This document shows, piece by piece, positions 1 to 8,369 of a stretch of 64,000 nucleotides of DNA. The DNA is from Pseudoalteromonas sp. A601 (GTDB lineage: Bacteria > Pseudomonadota > Gammaproteobacteria > Enterobacterales > Alteromonadaceae), in NCBI RefSeq assembly GCF_002165575.1, contig NZ_MXQF01000002.1, forward strand, positions 62,001-126,000, written 5' to 3'. The first letter of the stretch is position 1. Every line of letters starts with the position of its first letter. The notes beneath the pieces are model-generated. The model saw only the letters and a program-made list of their open reading frames with translations, did no database searches and was not told the DNA's origin. A program made the position numbers and the translations under genes.

Positions 1-887
1 TAATTACAGCTCGTTACAATGCACTACTTAAAGCATTTACTCAATTATTAGCGGACGTAAAAACCACAACTGTCGATTTAAGTGAAGCTACACACTCTTT
101 AGAACAAACAAGCTATAAAACAAGTGAAGATGTGACTGAACAACAAAGTCGCGTGAGTGCGATACACAGTGCCCTTAGTGATATGTCAAACAGTGCTCAC
201 GCTGTCGAGGAGTCGGCAGTTCAAGCAATGCATATTGCACAAGGCGCTGCCGGACATGTTAAAGAAAGTTCAACTAATACCATGGAACTTGCTAGGTACA
301 TGGAAGACTTACAAATTGAATTTAAAGAAAATCAAAAAGCATTAGACCGATTAGCAACGGATAGCCAAAACATCGGTAATGTAAGTAAGGGAATTAGTGA
401 AATAGCCGATCAAACCAACTTACTCGCTCTCAACGCTGCCATTGAAGCTGCTCGAGCTGGCGAGCAAGGTCGTGGATTTGCTGTGGTCGCTGATGAAGTA
501 CGTACTTTGGCATCACGCACCCAACTACAAACTCAAGAAATCCATCAGATTATCAGCTCATTACAAAAAGCTTCCGATGATACTCAACAAAAAATGCAAA
601 CTAGCGTAACTAAAATGGCTGAATGCGTTAACTCAGCTAACAGTACCAATTCTGTACTACAAAATGCGCAAACCAGTATGTTAGAAATAGAGCAACAAGG
701 TGAGCTTATTGCCCAAAGAGTTCAGGAGCAATCAAAGGCAACAGCTCAAGCACTCAATGACGCAGAGCAAATAAGTACTCTTGCGATACAGACACAAGCA
801 TCTGCTCAATCAGGCCTTGGTGATGCTCAGAAGTTAAGCCTGTTATCAGAGCGGCTATCAAATGCAATGAGTAAGTTTAAAGCTTAA
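1..887 (+). CDS. Methyl-accepting chemotaxis protein, 5' truncated by window edge
   Basis: C-terminal signalling part of a chemoreceptor that controls the CheA kinase. The reading frame is open from base 3, before the first in-frame ATG at 291 and GTG at 132, so the gene starts outside the window. The hairpin tip is diagnostic: [20 protein letters not shown], then [17 protein letters not shown] (around bases 402-510). Long heptad-rich, Gln/Ala-rich helices flank it, as expected of the coiled-coil cytoplasmic domain. The sensor domain and membrane segments are not visible, so the ligand cannot be inferred. The gene converges on mrcB, and its stop codon lies inside a perfect 16-bp inverted repeat. 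The family call is certain; the specific receptor is unknown. Confidence 0.95.
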   Translation, partial: ITARYNALLKAFTQLLADVKTTTVDLSEATHSLEQTSYKTSEDVTEQQSRVSAIHSALSDMSNSAHAVEESAVQAMHIAQGAAGHVKESSTNTMELARYMEDLQIEFKENQKALDRLATDSQNIGNVSKGISEIADQTNLLALNAAIEAARAGEQGRGFAVVADEVRTLASRTQLQTQEIHQIISSLQKASDDTQQKMQTSVTKMAECVNSANSTNSVLQNAQTSMLEIEQQGELIAQRVQEQSKATAQALNDAEQISTLAIQTQASAQSGLGDAQKLSLLSERLSNAMSKFKA

Positions 888-904
888 CAGCTTTAAACTT
901 ACTC
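869..904. terminator. Perfect 16-bp inverted repeat between convergent genes
   Basis: Arms at 869-884 and 889-904 are exact reverse complements with a 4-base loop. The stop codon of the chemoreceptor falls partly in the loop, and the mrcB stop begins at 906. The arms are AT-rich and no clear T-tract follows on either side, so it may act as a bidirectional terminator or as an RNA 3'-end stabiliser. Confidence 0.6.
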
Positions 905-905
905 C

Positions 906-3254
906 TTAGCGCTGACAACTTGGCCTAGGTTCAAACTCTGCAGCGCGCAGTGGTAATTGGATTACCTTGCCACACCCTGGTGGGGCTTGCATTCCTGTTT
1001 GTTCATTAACAAATGCCCAACGAATTGTTGGAGGCCGAGTATCAGCAATCGATTCCGGGTTCAATGGTTTTAAATAGCGAATATACGTTTCTAGTGCGCC
1101 AACACTGCCCGTTAGCCCAGTACTTTTATTATCGTCTCGGCCAATCCAAGCTACTGTAACTGTGCTTTGATCAAACCCGGCAAACCAACTATCACGTAAA
1201 TCATTACTGGTGCCTGTTTTACCTGCTAATTGAACTGAAGGAAAATGCGCATTTAATCGCTTGGCGGTACCATCTTTGGTCACCCGTTTCATAGCATATT
1301 TAGTCATATAAGCAGCCGCTTGATCAAACCGTGGTTCTGAGCGAACATGGTGCTGATACAGAACCTTCCCCACTGAATCAGTCAATGCTGAAATAGAGGT
1401 TAACTCTCGGTATTCTCCATCAGCGGCAAGCGTTGTATAAAGTTGAGCGACCTCTAAGCTCGACATCTCAATCGCCCCTAATAGCAATGATGGGTATTGC
1501 TCAATATCCTGTTTAGCGCCAAGTTTAGATAATGTAGTTGCCACTTTATCAACTCCCACATCTAACCCCAAATTAACCGCTGGAATATTAATACTTTTAC
1601 TGAATGCTTTATAAAGTGGCATCATGCCGCGATATTGGTGATCAAAATTTTCAGGCTGCCAAACTTTACCTTGCTGATTTGTTACTTGAACAGGAGAGTC
1701 ATCTAATAATGTAGCTAAGTTATAATTAGCTGACTCAAGTGCTGTTAAATAAACTGCAGGCTTAACTAACGAGCCAATATTTCGCTTTGTATCCAGTACC
1801 CGGTTAAAACCTAGAAAGCGTGGATCTCGACCAGCTACTAACGCTGATACACCACCTTTTTCAACATTAACAGACACCATAGCGGCTTCTAGTTGTTCTG
1901 TTGTAGCTCGCCTTTCAAGATACGGTAGACTTTCTGTGATGGCTTCTTCCATCGCCGCTTGCTTTTGTAAATCAAAATATGTAAATACTCTGACCCCCGC
2001 ATCAAGTACCTCTTGATCTGGGAGTAATCGTTTAAGCTCACGGTCCACTAACTCTAAATAACCTGGGTATGATTTAGGAAGGCTATCTTTCATTGGAGCG
2101 ATATCAATTGGCCGCTGCAATGCAGCTCGGTATTCGCGAGTATCAATAAGTTTATTATCAACCATGAGTCGTAATACGAGATCACGGCGCTCCATCGTGC
2201 GCTCGCTGTATCTTCGCGGGTTGTAGTACGATGGTCCTTTCACCATTGCAACAAGCAGGGCTATTTGGTCAAACTCCAGCTCATCTACTGGTTTAGAAAA
2301 ATAAAACTCAGATGCTAAACCCATGCCATGTACACCCTGGTTATATGATTGACCAAGATACACTTCATTTAAATAAGCCTCTAAGATTTGGTCTTTAGAA
2401 TAGCGATAATCCAAGATCAATGCGATAAGTGCTTCGTTGAATTTACGAATAAGGGTACGATCACGGGTTAAATAGATATTTTTAGCTAATTGCTGAGTTA
2501 ACGTGCTGCCCCCTTGAACGGTGCGGCCAGCTTTAATATTACTATATAAAGCGCGCATAATAGATAATACAGACACCCCATGGTGCTCATAAAACTTTTG
2601 ATCTTCTACCACTAACAAGGTGTCTTTAAGCATTGCTGGAAATTTATCAAGAGGCACAAACTCACGATCCTGTTTTGAATCATTCCCAATTCGGGCTATT
2701 TGCACTGGCTCTAAACGTGCGCTGTTTAGTCGTCTGCCAAATTTATCTTTGATCGTTGCTAATTTTTTCCCTGTAAAGCGCAGCTCAATGACTTGTGCAC
2801 TCTCTAAGCCATCAAAAAACTCAAACTCACGGCGAAAAATTTTAATGCTATCGCCACTTTTTATATACTGACCAGTACGACTTAGCTTATTAACTGACGA
2901 GTAATTTAACCGATCAAGCTCCCAAAGCACTTCTTGGCTTGATAAAAACTGCCCTGGATAAAAGCTCATTGCACGAGCATATACCTGTGCTGGCAGTTGC
3001 CACTTATTACCTTCAAACTGACGAGTTATTTTGGCATCAAGATAGATTAAATAAAGAGCCATAGCGACAACTCCTGCAAGACTCAATTTCCAAAAAATAG
3101 AGAATAGTTTACGGCCAAAGCTTCGCGTACTAGTGTTTTTTACCGTTTTTTTCTTGGAGGCTTTTTTTGCAGTTTTAGCCGTATTGCTAGCCGCCTTTTT
3201 TACAGGGCGCTTTGTTGAGGTTTTCGATGAGCGAGGTTCTTTTTTATCAGCCAT
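906..3254 (-). CDS. mrcB: Penicillin-binding protein 1B (bifunctional transglycosylase/transpeptidase)
   Basis: Class A PBP that polymerises and cross-links peptidoglycan from the periplasmic face of the inner membrane. 782 aa, the usual length. Order: Lys-rich cytoplasmic tail (1-48), one transmembrane anchor (about 52-70), a UB2H-like region, a GT51 domain with catalytic Glu217 in VVEDQKFYEHH, and a transpeptidase domain with Ser495 in SLVKP, an SKSINIP motif and Lys679 in KTGTSND. All catalytic motifs are intact. The N-terminal tail is unusually rich in Lys/Ala/Thr, which is common for PBP1b. Its LpoB-type activator is not in the window. The gene is monocistronic, with the chemoreceptor converging from the other side. 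Confidence 0.96.
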   Translation of the reverse strand: MADKKEPRSSKTSTKRPVKKAASNTAKTAKKASKKKTVKNTSTRSFGRKLFSIFWKLSLAGVVAMALYLIYLDAKITRQFEGNKWQLPAQVYARAMSFYPGQFLSSQEVLWELDRLNYSSVNKLSRTGQYIKSGDSIKIFRREFEFFDGLESAQVIELRFTGKKLATIKDKFGRRLNSARLEPVQIARIGNDSKQDREFVPLDKFPAMLKDTLLVVEDQKFYEHHGVSVLSIMRALYSNIKAGRTVQGGSTLTQQLAKNIYLTRDRTLIRKFNEALIALILDYRYSKDQILEAYLNEVYLGQSYNQGVHGMGLASEFYFSKPVDELEFDQIALLVAMVKGPSYYNPRRYSERTMERRDLVLRLMVDNKLIDTREYRAALQRPIDIAPMKDSLPKSYPGYLELVDRELKRLLPDQEVLDAGVRVFTYFDLQKQAAMEEAITESLPYLERRATTEQLEAAMVSVNVEKGGVSALVAGRDPRFLGFNRVLDTKRNIGSLVKPAVYLTALESANYNLATLLDDSPVQVTNQQGKVWQPENFDHQYRGMMPLYKAFSKSINIPAVNLGLDVGVDKVATTLSKLGAKQDIEQYPSLLLGAIEMSSLEVAQLYTTLAADGEYRELTSISALTDSVGKVLYQHHVRSEPRFDQAAAYMTKYAMKRVTKDGTAKRLNAHFPSVQLAGKTGTSNDLRDSWFAGFDQSTVTVAWIGRDDNKSTGLTGSVGALETYIRYLKPLNPESIADTRPPTIRWAFVNEQTGMQAPPGCGKVIQLPLRAAEFEPRPSCQR

Positions 3255-3386
3255 TGATGTTGTTATTAATTTCCAGAGGTTAATTTACAGGTGCGAGCTT
3301 AGCATATAGCTATACACGCTAACACCTGTAAAGTTAACAGTAACTGAAACTTAATCGAAGCTACTGAATTTATTTCCAGCGATGCC

Positions 3387-3548
3387 TTAACGTGTACACA
3401 GCCAAAGGGCATGAATTACCGCGGGTATAAAAAAGATAAAACACAGAACAATATTAATGATCAAATCTTTACCTACTCCAGCCTTTAAAAAAACCGCAAC
3501 TGGAGGTAAAAACAACGACAAAATAATGAGTAGTAATTTATTATCCAT
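3387..3548 (-). CDS. YqaE/Pmp3 family small membrane protein
   Basis: A 53-residue ORF reading MDNKLLLIILSLFLPP, then VAVFLKAGVGKDL, then two hydrophobic segments ending IHALWLCTR. The Pmp3/UPF0057 signature is visible: a first helix with a double Pro, a short G-[KR]-D loop and a second helix with a late Pro. The family consists of tiny two-helix inner-membrane proteolipids linked to membrane potential and salt or cold stress in yeast and plants; the bacterial role is poorly defined. It stands alone between mrcB and the fba terminator, on the same strand as both. Upstream of the ATG, AAGGAC lies about 5 bases away and serves as ribosome-binding site. Confidence 0.85.
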   Translation of the reverse strand: MDNKLLLIILSLFLPPVAVFLKAGVGKDLIINIVLCFIFFIPAVIHALWLCTR

Positions 3549-3643
3549 GATAGTCCTTGTAATTGATATTTAACTCTTTTAAAGCATAGTCTGTAATGAA
3601 AAATTAGCTACATGTATTTGTTTTAATAGTTTTTGACTGGCTT

Positions 3644-3680
3644 AAAAAAAGCCAGAAACTCACAGAGACTCTGGCTTTTT
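3644..3680 (-). terminator. Rho-independent terminator after fba
   Basis: Stem gccaga (3651-3656) with tctggc (3670-3675), extended by A/T pairs. Read on the minus strand it ends in a run of seven T, 17 bases past the fba stop. Confidence 0.85.
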
Positions 3681-3696
3681 GATTCAATTACTTAAA

Positions 3697-4761
3697 TTAT
3701 TTAATTTGCGGATCTAATTCGCCAGTTAAATATTTAAGGTGCATTTCATCAAGTGAGATTGGCTTAATCTTGCTTGCTTGGCCTGCTGTACCAAATGACT
3801 CATAACGCGCAACACATATTTCTGTCATTGCTTTAGTTGCTTCAGCTAGGTATTTACGTGGGTCAAAGTTTGCAGGGTTTTGTGCTAAATGACGACGAAT
3901 AGCCCCTGTTGATGCTAAACGTAAATCAGTATCAATATTGACTTTACGCACACCAAACTTGATACCTTCAACGATCTGCTCAACTGGCACGCCATAAGTT
4001 TCAGGGATTTCACCACCGTATTGGTTGATGATTTCAAGCCACTCTTGTGGTACTGACGAAGAACCATGCATAACTAAGTGCGTATTAGGAATACGCGCAT
4101 GAATCGCTTTAATACGATCAATTGCTAAAATATCGTCTGTTGGTGGGCGAGTAAATTTATAAGCGCCATGTGAAGTACCACACGCAATTGCTAGTGCATC
4201 AACATGTGTTTTACTTACAAAGTCAGCAGCTTCTTCAGGATCTGTTAGCATTTGATCTGTAGTTAATTTACCTTCAGCACCAACGCCATCTTCTTCGCCA
4301 GCTTCACCCGTTTCAAGTGAACCTAATACACCTAACTCGCCTTCTACTGATACACCACATGAGTGTGCAAGTTCAACGGTTTTACGTGTAACATCAACGT
4401 TATAATCATAACTTGAAGGTGTTTTACCATCGGTCATTAATGAGCCATCCATCATGACTGATGAAAAGCCTAATTGAATAGAACGTTGGCAAACGCCAGG
4501 TGATGTGCCGTGATCTTGGTGCATTACCACAGGAATATGTGGCCATTCTTCAATGGCTGCTAAAATCATATGACGAATAAATGGGGCACCAGCGTAGGCA
4601 CGAGCACCTGCTGAGCCTTGCACAATTACAGGGCTGTTTGTTTTATCAGCCGCCATCATAATAGCGCGGATTTGCTCTTGGTTATTAACGTTAAATGCTG
4701 GTACGCCGTAACCATTTTCAGCTGCATGATCAAGAAGTTGTCGCATACTGATTAAAGCCAT
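3697..4761 (-). CDS. fba: Fructose-bisphosphate aldolase, class II
   Basis: Zn-dependent aldolase of glycolysis and gluconeogenesis that interconverts fructose-1,6-bisphosphate with dihydroxyacetone phosphate and glyceraldehyde-3-phosphate. I start it at the ATG giving [19 protein letters not shown] (354 aa), because GGAG lies 8 bases upstream; a longer frame reaches 4800 but has no support. Metal-ligand and substrate motifs are present: [10 protein letters not shown], the VEGELG region and [10 protein letters not shown]. The length and the Calvin-type sequence (AFNVNNQEQ) match the long class II enzymes. It is last of epd-pgk-fba, but 217 bases separate it from pgk, so it may have its own promoter. 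Confidence 0.96.
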   Translation of the reverse strand: MALISMRQLLDHAAENGYGVPAFNVNNQEQIRAIMMAADKTNSPVIVQGSAGARAYAGAPFIRHMILAAIEEWPHIPVVMHQDHGTSPGVCQRSIQLGFSSVMMDGSLMTDGKTPSSYDYNVDVTRKTVELAHSCGVSVEGELGVLGSLETGEAGEEDGVGAEGKLTTDQMLTDPEEAADFVSKTHVDALAIACGTSHGAYKFTRPPTDDILAIDRIKAIHARIPNTHLVMHGSSSVPQEWLEIINQYGGEIPETYGVPVEQIVEGIKFGVRKVNIDTDLRLASTGAIRRHLAQNPANFDPRKYLAEATKAMTEICVARYESFGTAGQASKIKPISLDEMHLKYLTGELDPQIK

Positions 4762-4978
4762 TGGGTATTCTCCAAATTGTCGATAGCTGCGCGCACGCAC
4801 AAACTACCTAGTTCGAACGGAATAGTTTAATTCGATGCAATCACTACATCACGATAGAATCGACACTCGCCAAACCTACCGGTAAACCAAAACCAACAAT
4901 TAAATAAGGGTGAGAGGTATTTAATTAATGGTCTTTGCTGGTGCAAGTAATACTACTCACACCAGCGAGCAACTAATT

Positions 4979-6154
4979 TTACTTAGCGCGCTCTTCTAGC
5001 ATAGCAACAGCTGGCAGTTTTTTCCCTTCTAAAAATTCAAGGAAAGCACCACCGCCTGTTGAAATATATGAAACTTTATCTGCAATACCATATTTATCAA
5101 TGGCTGCTAGCGTGTCACCGCCTCCTGCTATCGAAAACGCATTTGAGTCTGCAATCGCTTGTGCAATAGCACGTGTACCATTACCAAATTGATCAAATTC
5201 AAACACACCAACCGGACCATTCCAAACCACAGTACCTGCATTAGCAATGATTTTTGCCAGTTGGTTTGCCGTATCTGGGCCGATATCAAAAATCATGTCT
5301 TCGCTGGTTACTTCGCTCACATCTTTCAATGTTGCAACCGCTGACTCTGAAAACTCATTTCCTACAACCACATCAGTTGGGACAGGAATTTCACCATTAT
5401 TGCTTTTAGCAGCAGCACTTAATTTATTTGCTTCATCAATTAAATCAGCTTCATAAAGTGACTTACCTACAGGGTAGCCAGCAGCTGCAATAAAGGTATT
5501 CGCGATACCGCCACCTGTTACTAATTGATCAACAATGGTAGAAAGTGAATCAAGTACAGTTAACTTAGTAGACACTTTAGAACCACCTACAATAGCTACT
5601 AAAGGACGTGCAGGGTTATCAAGTGCTTTACCTAATGCGTCAAGTTCAGCAGCCAGTAATGGGCCTGCACAAGCAACATCAGCATATACGCCAACACCAT
5701 GAGTAGAAGCTTGTGCGCGGTGAGCCGTACCAAATGCATCCATTACATACACGTCACATAATGCAGCCAGTTTCTTAGCTAGTGTTTCATCATTCTTCTT
5801 TTCACCAACATTAAAGCGCACGTTTTCAAAAACAACCACTTCATTATCAGCAACTTCAACGCCATCTAAATAATCTTTTTCAAGACGCACTGTCTGCTCT
5901 AGTGCTTCATTTAGATAATCAACAACAGGAGCAAGTGAAAACTCTTCGTTGTATTCCCCTTCCGTAGGGCGGCCAAGGTGTGACATCACCATTACTTTTG
6001 CGCCTTTTTCAAGGGCTAATTTAATACTAGGTAATGCTGCACGAATACGTGCATCAGAGGTCACTTTACCTGCTTTTACGGGTACATTTAAATCTTCACG
6101 AATTAACACGCGTTTGCCGTTTAAATCTAAATCTGCCATATTTATGACCGACAT
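4979..6154 (-). CDS. pgk: Phosphoglycerate kinase
   Basis: Transfers phosphate from 1,3-bisphosphoglycerate to ADP in glycolysis. 391 aa, a normal length for the monomeric enzyme. Visible motifs: [12 protein letters not shown] (substrate-binding N-domain), [40 protein letters not shown] and the nucleotide-binding GGGDTLAAI near the C-terminus. The start [10 protein letters not shown] matches the usual N-terminus and has GGAG upstream. It lies 94 bases downstream of epd, a gap filled with 13-bp tandem repeats, and upstream of fba, the common gammaproteobacterial order. Confidence 0.97.
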   Translation of the reverse strand: MSVINMADLDLNGKRVLIREDLNVPVKAGKVTSDARIRAALPSIKLALEKGAKVMVMSHLGRPTEGEYNEEFSLAPVVDYLNEALEQTVRLEKDYLDGVEVADNEVVVFENVRFNVGEKKNDETLAKKLAALCDVYVMDAFGTAHRAQASTHGVGVYADVACAGPLLAAELDALGKALDNPARPLVAIVGGSKVSTKLTVLDSLSTIVDQLVTGGGIANTFIAAAGYPVGKSLYEADLIDEANKLSAAAKSNNGEIPVPTDVVVGNEFSESAVATLKDVSEVTSEDMIFDIGPDTANQLAKIIANAGTVVWNGPVGVFEFDQFGNGTRAIAQAIADSNAFSIAGGGDTLAAIDKYGIADKVSYISTGGGAFLEFLEGKKLPAVAMLEERAK

Positions 6155-6202
6155 GGACTTCTCCTTAGTTAACGATACTGACTTGAGTAAAAACTTTTAA
6201 TT

Positions 6203-6254
6203 ATAATATTTAGCTATTTAATTTAGCTTTTTAATTTAGCTCTTTAATTTAGTT
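6203..6254. repeat. 13-bp imperfect tandem repeat, four copies
   Basis: Units end at 6215, 6228, 6241 and 6254, each close to NtttaatttagcT. The last unit covers the epd stop codon (6249-6251). It fills half of the epd-pgk gap. Confidence 0.75.
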
Positions 6255-7265
6255 ACTTGCAACCATCATGCACTTTGCTGTGTCGAGCATTCGGTTGGCA
6301 AATCCCCATTCATTGTCACACCAGACTAATAACTTTATCAGTCGTTTATGACTAACACGTGTCTGTGTGCCATCAATAATACAAGAGTGTGCATCATGGT
6401 TAAAATCGACAGACACTAATGGTTCTTCGGTGTAACTTAAAATCCCTTCGAGACGATCTTTCGCTGCGGCCTTTAATACTTTATTAACCGCAAGTAAATC
6501 CACATCGGTATTCACTGTTACGCTTAAATCCATCGCAGTTACATTGATAGTCGGTACGCGTACAGCAATCGCTTCAAAACGGCCATGGAATTTAGGCAAA
6601 ATACGCTCAATACCACGGGCTAGTTTGGTATCAACTGGAATAATAGATTGACTCGCAGCACGGGTGCGACGTAAGTCATGATGATACGCATCAATCACTT
6701 GTTGATCGTTCATTGACGCATGAATTGTGGTAATCGCCCCTGACTCAATCGCAAAGGCATCATCAAGTACTTTTATAACTGGCACTATGCAGTTAGTCGT
6801 GCATGAACCATTTGAAACAATTGTTTGCGCTGCGGTTAATTCATCATCATTAATACCATACACGATTGTGGCATCAACATCAGCATCTGCAGGTTGAGAA
6901 AATAGCACTTTCTTCGCACCAGCATTTAGATGTAACTGAGCATGTTCGCGAGAGTGAAACACACCGGTACACTCTAAAACAACATCCACATCTAATATTT
7001 GCCAAGGCAGTTCAGCGGGATTTTCCTCGCAGAATAAGGCGATAGAATCATTAGCAACGGTAATACTATCTTCGCCAAGTGTTACGGGAAACTTAAAGCG
7101 TCCATGCGAAGTATCGTATTTAAGGAGATGCGCGATCCCTTGAGGATCCGCCAGTTCATTTATTGCAACAATTTTGATCTCATCGTTTAAGCCTGACTCA
7201 TACAGGGCACGAACAATATTCCGACCAATTCGACCAAAACCATTGATTGCAAGTTTGATTGCCAT
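6249..7265 (-). CDS. epd: D-erythrose-4-phosphate dehydrogenase
   Basis: GapA-like NAD enzyme that oxidises erythrose-4-phosphate to 4-phosphoerythronate, the first step of the deoxyxylulose-5-phosphate-dependent route to pyridoxal phosphate. 338 aa. Rossmann motif [10 protein letters not shown], catalytic Cys in SNGSCTTNC and the [11 protein letters not shown] segment are present. I prefer epd over gapA because of the adjacent pgk-fba, the sequence [19 protein letters not shown] and the Epd-like [16 protein letters not shown] stretch. It is first of the epd-pgk-fba group. A residual GAPDH activity cannot be excluded from sequence. Confidence 0.9.
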   Translation of the reverse strand: MAIKLAINGFGRIGRNIVRALYESGLNDEIKIVAINELADPQGIAHLLKYDTSHGRFKFPVTLGEDSITVANDSIALFCEENPAELPWQILDVDVVLECTGVFHSREHAQLHLNAGAKKVLFSQPADADVDATIVYGINDDELTAAQTIVSNGSCTTNCIVPVIKVLDDAFAIESGAITTIHASMNDQQVIDAYHHDLRRTRAASQSIIPVDTKLARGIERILPKFHGRFEAIAVRVPTINVTAMDLSVTVNTDVDLLAVNKVLKAAAKDRLEGILSYTEEPLVSVDFNHDAHSCIIDGTQTRVSHKRLIKLLVWCDNEWGFANRMLDTAKCMMVASN

Positions 7266-7445
7266 TCGTTAGAAAATCCACTCTATTTGCTTGCAGATAA
7301 AGGCCACCTGCCTTTTTGATGCGCGTATTGTAATCGACCTTGCTGTTGAATATAAGAGGTAACGTTAAATAAATGTGTAGCACAAGTTTTATATCGCCCC
7401 AAACTTCCTAAGGCTTAGGCTCTACAGTTAGAAAAGGTAAATTGT

Positions 7446-7706
7446 TTAACGCTTAAGTAGCTTGCGTATTAAACTTCCGGATACTAATGAAACTGTCATA
7501 ATCACAATACAATAAATGGCTAATACGCCTGATGACGTTGCCAGTTCTATTACTTGACCGTTTTCACCCATGCATAAGTTAGTTTTATGATTAATCGCGC
7601 CACCACTATCTAAACAACGATCCACTAATAAAAACCCATGTAACCACCATACTGTAATTAAACTGACTATCACACCGACTAAAGATGGCAGTAAATTATT
7701 TTTCAT
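7446..7706 (-). CDS. Small membrane protein of unknown function
   Basis: 86 aa with two hydrophobic helices (about 5-27 and 56-80) flanking a roughly 27-residue loop that carries two cysteines (DRCLDSGG, then NLCMGENG). If the N-terminus is cytoplasmic, the loop is periplasmic and could form a disulfide. I do not recognise a named family. Its ATG lies 9 bases past the stop of the upstream exonuclease gene on the same strand, so the two are probably co-transcribed and expressed together. No catalytic motif is visible. Confidence 0.75.
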   Translation of the reverse strand: MKNNLLPSLVGVIVSLITVWWLHGFLLVDRCLDSGGAINHKTNLCMGENGQVIELATSSGVLAIYCIVIMTVSLVSGSLIRKLLKR

Positions 7707-7715
7707 TAAAAGAAC

Positions 7716-8345
7716 CTATAAATAAACTAAATCAACTAACTTTAAATCTTTACCTTGGCCTATTTGATAACACTGCGCAAGTAATAACTCAGCCGTTGCA
7801 GTCGCATCGGTTAAAGCGTGATGGTTATGATAGTCAGGTAACTGATAACGTGCTCTACAAGCGGCTAATGTTAAATCATCGAGGCCAATTTCTTGCCCTT
7901 GCTGATGTAAGCGCTTTTTTTCTATTAAAAAAGTATCAAGAATCAATCTGGGTTTAGCCACCATTCCCTGCGCTTTAAACGCATGTTTTAAAAATCCCCA
8001 ATCTAAGCTGGCATTATGGAACACTAAAATAGCATCATCAAAGTAATCACTTAGCTTAGTGAGAATAATGTCTAAACTTTGCCCTGTAATAATATCTTTT
8101 TGTGCGATACCATGAAAAACTGGGCTTTGCTCTAATTGTTGTACGTCTTTATTAATATAATGTGCTGCTTGGCTGAGCTTAATACACTGTTGCTCAATCA
8201 AAACCCATGCAACAGAGACTATCTCATGCTGTTTTACATCAAGTCCTGTTAGCTCTAAATCGATAACAATATAACGCTGGCTCGCAGCACTTGTAGCTAA
8301 CAATTTCTTTTTTGATAAATAACGATCTAACCAACGCTTAACCAC
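7716..8345 (-). CDS. DEDDh 3'-5' exonuclease, DNA polymerase III epsilon-like
   Basis: 209 aa RNase T/DnaQ-fold exonuclease. The DEDDh residues can be followed: VIDLELTGLD (Asp, Glu), VFHNASLDWGFL (Asp) and HHALTDATATAELL (His, Asp). It lacks the C-terminal polymerase-binding tail of true DnaQ and is shorter, so it is a stand-alone nuclease and not the replicative proofreader. The start is a GTG with AAGGA 6 bases upstream. It sits 24 bases downstream of the cNMP/CBS/nucleotidyltransferase gene. From memory, these two genes and an acetate symporter often occur together in Vibrio and Shewanella. Its substrate in this setting is unknown. Confidence 0.88.
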   Translation of the reverse strand: MVKRWLDRYLSKKKLLATSAASQRYIVIDLELTGLDVKQHEIVSVAWVLIEQQCIKLSQAAHYINKDVQQLEQSPVFHGIAQKDIITGQSLDIILTKLSDYFDDAILVFHNASLDWGFLKHAFKAQGMVAKPRLILDTFLIEKKRLHQQGQEIGLDDLTLAACRARYQLPDYHNHHALTDATATAELLLAQCYQIGQGKDLKLVDLVYL

Positions 8346-8369
8346 TTTGAGTCCTTAACGCTTTGTGCA

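Noticed and set aside
5949-6200. Antisense frame inside pgk
   Set aside because: Complement of a conserved enzyme frame; no independent support.
6249-7265. epd as gapA
   Set aside because: Sequence features and position before pgk-fba favour erythrose-4-phosphate dehydrogenase.
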